Under the pieces are notes generated by a model that had not been told where the DNA came from, searched no databases, and worked only from the letters and a program-made list of their open reading frames with translations. A stretch of 9,105 nt of DNA, taken from contig CAZIXE010000102.1 of assembly GCA_964543235.1 (NCBI GenBank), positions 1 to 9,105 of the forward strand, in the 5' to 3' direction. Source of the DNA: JANMMJ01 sp964543235 (GTDB lineage Bacteria; Pseudomonadota; Alphaproteobacteria; Rhizobiales; Aestuariivirgaceae). Position 1 is the first letter of the stretch; every line of letters starts with the position of its first letter. Shown in pieces: positions 6,489 to 9,105 of the stretch. A program made the position numbers and the translations under genes.

Positions 6489-6989
6489 TTACTGCGACGT
6501 GTCCGTCGTGCCGGTCGCCTCGCCCGCCAGCCCCAGCACCTGGTTGACCTCCGCCTTGAAGCCGTCCATGTCGACCTGCATGCCGTTGAGCACCGTGCTC
6601 CAGTGCCTGACGATCGCCGACATCGCCACGGCTTCGCGGATCTCGCCGTCCGTGGCGCCGTTCGCCTTGGCCGCCGCGGTGTGGAAATAGACGCAGTACT
6701 GGCAGGGAATCTGCGCGGCGATCGCCAGGCCGATCAGTTCCTTGGTCTTGCCGTTGAGCTCGGTGTTGGGATTGAGCTGCACCGACTTGAACTCGGCCCA
6801 GGCGCCGGCGATCCCCGATTCCGGGAACAGCTTGAAGAAGCCCGGCACCGAGCCGAGCGTGGCCTGGATGTCGTTGTAGGTCTGTTGCGCGCTGCTGTCG
6901 CCGGCCTTGACCGGGACTGATGCGGCTGCCAGCACCGGCACGGCCAGCGCGGCGGACACCATGGCAAGATGCTTGGTAAGACGGGTCAT
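6489..6989 (-). CDS. Exported AhpD-like (carboxymuconolactone decarboxylase-fold) CxxC protein
   Basis: This encodes 166 residues of the AhpD/CMD family. The core keeps the catalytic pattern of mycobacterial AhpD (Glu118, Cys130, Cys133, His137) at exactly the same spacing: E84, C96-Q-Y-C99, H103, in KELIGLAIAAQIPCQYCVYFH. It is therefore probably a thiol-disulfide or peroxide-reducing enzyme. Unlike AhpD, it begins with a signal-peptide-like N-terminus: basic R3 and K6, a hydrophobic stretch at 8-23 and a likely cut after VKA (27-29), implying the periplasm. The ATG at 6989 is preferred over the in-frame ATG at 7001 because GGAGG lies 5 bases before the former and inside the latter's first codons, and it gives a better signal peptide. 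It is probably first in an operon with the NTF2-like gene and 121 bases downstream of the LuxR-type fusion gene. The substrate and electron donor are unknown. Confidence 0.9.
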   Translation of the reverse strand: MTRLTKHLAMVSAALAVPVLAAASVPVKAGDSSAQQTYNDIQATLGSVPGFFKLFPESGIAGAWAEFKSVQLNPNTELNGKTKELIGLAIAAQIPCQYCVYFHTAAAKANGATDGEIREAVAMSAIVRHWSTVLNGMQVDMDGFKAEVNQVLGLAGEATGTTDTSQ

Positions 6990-7007
6990 GATTTCCTCCA
7001 TTGATCG

Positions 7008-7031
7008 GTCAGCGGTGGGTTCGTCAGCGGT
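7008..7031. repeat. Direct repeat upstream of the AhpD-like gene
   Basis: GTCAGCGGT occurs at 7008-7016 and again at 7023-7031, 15 bases apart start to start. The copies lie 19 bases or more upstream of the AhpD-like ATG on the minus strand. An outer inverted repeat, GGTCAG (7007-7012) / CTGACC (7034-7039), overlaps them. This could be a regulator site for the minus-strand operon, perhaps for the LuxR-type protein encoded just upstream, but the arms are short and no -35/-10 pair was recognised. Confidence 0.35.
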
Positions 7032-7122
7032 CCCTGACCATGCCGGAAGACCTACCCCGGCTGCCCCGCTGCCGCTTCGCCCGAACGGACCAGCGCGGCA
7101 TGGCCCGATTGGCCCAGGGCCC

Positions 7123-8679
7123 TCACACCGCCTGCGCCCTGGCCACCAGGGCCGCCGCCGCCGCCCGGGTCGGCAGGTCGAGCTTGATCAGGATATTGGC
7201 GACATGGCGTTTGACCGTGTGCTCGCTGAGCCCCAGACGCGCGGCGATACGCCCGTTGCTGAGGCCCTCGGCCAGAAGCTCGAGAACCTCCCTTTCGCGC
7301 TCGCTCAGCACGGCGAGACTGGTCTGCGCCTTGAGCGTCTGCGCCGGTTCGAGATGCTGCTCCGGCATCATCCGGGCCGCGCGCAGCGCCCGCCCGGCCT
7401 CGCTGGCCGGGAGTTCGCGATACGCATCGAAATGCAGGCCGCGGTTCTCGCCGGCCTCGACGAACACGCTTGACGCCAGGATTTCGTCCGGCCGCGCCGC
7501 CTCCGCCAGCCGCACCGCCTGCACCAGCGCCGCCCCGCGCGCCTTATCGCCCTCGATTTCGATTTCCCCGGCATGCAGGCCGGTGCAGGTTTTGAGCCGC
7601 AGGTCCTGTGAGACCTCGCGCAGGGCCAGCGCATACTCGGCGGCATGCCGCACCGCTGCGAACCGCGCCGCGATCTGCTCCATCCCGGCGGCGGCAATTT
7701 CGCCGCCCGAGCGCTGGATGAGCTCTTGGGCCTGCCGGTGGAAGCGTTCGAACTTCTGCCGCTCGCTGTGGCTCGCCGGCAGGCCCGCGGCGCGTTCGCC
7801 GCCCGGCAGCCGCACCACCGCCAGCGCCGCCAGCACGTGCTGGCGTGCCCGCCGCGACAGCCGGCCCGCCAGCGTGGTCTCGATCACGTCGGCGACGCTG
7901 TCGACATCGCCCGTCCAGATCGGATGGTCGCGGCCTGCGAGCTCGACATAGTGTGCGCCGGCGATCGCCCGGGCCACCGCCCGGCCGGCCTCGACGGCGA
8001 CCCGTGCATCATCGCGGCGGTGGATGACGAGCGTTGGAACCGTCACCCGCGCCAGGACGTCGCGCACATCGATCCCGGCATTCATGCGCGCCAGCGCCAC
8101 GGCCGCCGAGGGGCTGACCGAAAGCCGCTCGAACCGCGCCCACCAGGTCCTGAAATGCGGGTCGCCCACCCGCGAGGGCGCGAAATTGCCGAGCGAGGCG
8201 CCGGTGCCCCAGTCCTTCTCGGCATTTGCAATGAAACGCTGCAACTCGTCCTCGCCCATCACCGCGCTGTGGAAATGCGCATAGCTGCCATAGAGCACCA
8301 GCGAGCGCACCCGCTGCGGGTAGGTGGCGGCGAACAGGATCGACATCGGCGCGCCCTCGGAAGCCCCCAGCAGCACCGCCCGCCCGCTGCCCGAGGCGTC
8401 CATCACCGCGCGCACGTCGTCCATGCGCGTCGCGAGGTCGGGCAGCGCATCGCTCGCCACCCGGTCGCTGAGGCCGGTGCCGCGCTTGTCGAACAGGATG
8501 AGCCTTGAGAAGGCAGAGAGCCGCTTCAAGAGGTGCACGAAGCCCGGGTCCTCCCAGTGCACTTCCAGATTGGAGATGAAGCCGGGCACGAAGACGAGAT
8601 CGAAGGCGCCCTGCCCCATCACCTGGTAGGCGATGCGGACCTCGCCGCTGCGCGCATAGCGGATGTCGGGAATCTTCAT
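7123..8679 (-). CDS. Alpha/beta hydrolase - degenerate class III cyclase domain - LuxR HTH fusion regulator
   Basis: This encodes 518 residues in three parts. Residues 1-275 are an alpha/beta hydrolase with RIAYQVMGQG, VPGFISNLEVHWEDP, DKRGTGLSDR (64-73), nucleophile elbow G105-A-S107-E-G109, a candidate acid at D223/D224 and His252 in GRDHPIW. This closely resembles the hydrolase half of proteins such as mycobacterial Rv1900c. Residues 280-425 follow the class III adenylate cyclase pattern (VLA at 282-284, GLHAGEIEIEGD at 367-378, then VRLAEAARPDEILAS at 389-403). The first metal Asp position holds Arg290 and the GDG motif reads M333-E-Q, so the domain is probably inactive. Residues 458-515 are a LuxR/GerE HTH (LSEREREVLELLAEGLSNGRIA then LSEHTVKRHV). 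It is likely a cytoplasmic transcription factor with an enzyme-derived sensor. The ATG at 8679 has only a weak AGG upstream. The gene lies upstream of the AhpD-like gene on the same strand, a likely target. Whether the hydrolase catalyses or only binds a ligand is open. Confidence 0.93.
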   Translation of the reverse strand: MKIPDIRYARSGEVRIAYQVMGQGAFDLVFVPGFISNLEVHWEDPGFVHLLKRLSAFSRLILFDKRGTGLSDRVASDALPDLATRMDDVRAVMDASGSGRAVLLGASEGAPMSILFAATYPQRVRSLVLYGSYAHFHSAVMGEDELQRFIANAEKDWGTGASLGNFAPSRVGDPHFRTWWARFERLSVSPSAAVALARMNAGIDVRDVLARVTVPTLVIHRRDDARVAVEAGRAVARAIAGAHYVELAGRDHPIWTGDVDSVADVIETTLAGRLSRRARQHVLAALAVVRLPGGERAAGLPASHSERQKFERFHRQAQELIQRSGGEIAAAGMEQIAARFAAVRHAAEYALALREVSQDLRLKTCTGLHAGEIEIEGDKARGAALVQAVRLAEAARPDEILASSVFVEAGENRGLHFDAYRELPASEAGRALRAARMMPEQHLEPAQTLKAQTSLAVLSEREREVLELLAEGLSNGRIAARLGLSEHTVKRHVANILIKLDLPTRAAAAALVARAQAV

Positions 8680-8907
8680 GGGCGCCTGCTTGCCCGGGCC
8701 ATGAGCGTTGCGCCGGACCCTAACAGATTTGCGCCGCGCTCAACAACCCTGCGCCGGCCGCAGGCCTGTAACCGAAATTATGGTGTCTCACTCAAGGGGT
8801 GCAGTCCACGACATCGACCGGCACCTCGAAGCGGTGAGAGGTGCTATCATCGCGGCCTTGAACGGGACTGGGTGAACGCACGCGTCCGGCGCTTGGCCCT
8901 CAAGTGC

Positions 8908-9070
8908 CCTCATCCGGCGCTGCGCGCCACCTTCTCCCACCTCCGGCGGGAGAAGGGAGACATGAAATCTTTGCCAGATGTCTGCCCTCTCCCGTGCGCA
9001 GCATGGCAGAGCGCAAGCCGTGTTCTTCTCCCCTCTCCCGTCCCCGGGCCTGACCCGGGGATGGGAGAGC
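8908..9070. repeat. REP/RIME-like palindromic intergenic mosaic element
   Basis: The stretch is built from successive inverted repeats: GGCGC/GCGCC (8916-8920 and 8924-8928); CCTTCTCCC/GGGAGAAGG (8930-8938 and 8948-8956); AGACAT/ATGTCT (8958-8963 and 8978-8983); and a long stem 9033-9048 with 9054-9069, 16 pairs including one G-T, with loop CCTGA. CCCTCTCCCGT is present twice as a direct repeat (8985-8995 and 9031-9041). The 'CCCTCATCCGGC...CACCTTCTCCC...GGGAGAAGG' and 'CCCCGGGCCTGACCCGGGG' styles are, from memory, widespread dispersed intergenic elements of alphaproteobacteria, comparable to REP and RIME repeats. Copy number cannot be tested in one window. The long stem could also act as a bidirectional mRNA end or stability element. 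Confidence 0.75.
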
Positions 9071-9089
9071 GACTATCTGAGGAGTCAAG

Positions 9090-9105
9090 TTGCATTTGCG
9101 TATTC
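9090..9105 (+). CDS. Possible gene start cut by the window edge
   Basis: GAGGAG (9079-9084) is followed after 5 bases by TTG at 9090, a correctly spaced ribosome site and alternative start codon, and the frame is open to the window end (five codons). Too little sequence is present to name a product, and TTG starts are common by chance. Its only support is the Shine-Dalgarno spacing and the change from repeat DNA to ordinary sequence. Confidence 0.15.

Larger units (their letters stand above)
8680..9105. other. Intergenic stretch without a secure gene
   Basis: No frame here has convincing coding character; the frames open on the minus strand at about 8900-9095 simply run through the palindromic repeats. 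The left part (8680-8900) is the leader of the fusion regulator gene and contains an imperfectly understood stem, GCACCTC (8821-8827) / GAGGTGC (8838-8844) with a 10-base loop. The part from about 8908 to 9070 is a palindromic repeat mosaic. The last bases may hold the start of another gene. Confidence 0.6.

Noticed and set aside
6990..7001. The upstream ATG at 7001 as start of the AhpD-like gene
   Set aside because: Its first codons contain the GGAGG that serves as the ribosome site of the ATG at 6989.
7645..8508. A 287-codon plus-strand open frame inside the fusion regulator gene
   Set aside because: It is composed of H/R/A/P-rich sequence without motifs, against a three-domain gene on the minus strand.
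8900..9095. Two overlapping 61-62 codon minus-strand frames
   Set aside because: They run straight through the palindromic repeat block; their composition comes from the repeat and no ribosome site is convincing.
1..9105. CRISPR array, tRNA, rRNA, transposase or phage genes
   Set aside because: No regularly spaced repeats, cloverleaf-like sequence or mobile-element protein motif was seen in the window.

Overview
The window looks like chromosomal DNA from a GC-rich alphaproteobacterium. Three things suggest this: strong G/C preference at third codon positions, which produces long shadow ORFs opposite almost every real gene; a thioredoxin reductase gene followed directly by a LysR regulator near an Lrp/AsnC gene, a neighbourhood I recall from alphaproteobacteria; and, at the right edge, palindromic intergenic repeats of the REP/RIME kind typical of that class. 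The exact genus cannot be read from the sequence.

Layout. Bases 1-185 hold no secure gene, only a 31-codon minus-strand ORF whose first half resembles the N-terminus of serine-glyoxylate-type aminotransferases. From 1825 down to 186 (minus strand) lies a two-gene operon: an Lrp/AsnC regulator and a BenE-family benzoate/H+ transporter. Stop and start overlap by one base, and a perfect 7+7 bp palindrome sits just upstream of the regulator. Facing away on the plus strand are a PAS-PAS-GGDEF-EAL c-di-GMP protein (2006-4093), thioredoxin reductase trxB (4173-5135) and a LysR regulator (5146-6033) that starts 10 bases after the trxB stop. A perfect 8 bp inverted repeat covers the probable trxB promoter and leader.

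Convergent with this, on the minus strand, are three genes: an alpha/beta hydrolase - degenerate class III cyclase - LuxR helix-turn-helix fusion (8679-7123), an exported AhpD-like protein (6989-6489) and a small NTF2/SnoaL-like protein (6414-6052). The last two probably form an operon, with a 12 bp perfect hairpin between them. Bases 8680-9105 contain no convincing gene apart from a possible start at the very edge; about 170 bases of this stretch are a mosaic of palindromes.

How the genes may work together. Two themes recur. One is thiol redox: cytoplasmic TrxB, and a putatively periplasmic CxxC protein that keeps the whole AhpD catalytic pattern. The other is one-component regulation, with Lrp, LysR and LuxR-type regulators each beside a likely target. 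The most unusual item is the hydrolase-pseudocyclase-LuxR fusion. It looks like a ligand-sensing transcription factor in which an enzyme fold and a dead cyclase domain replace the usual sensor. Its control of the downstream AhpD-like/NTF2-like pair is an inference from gene order.
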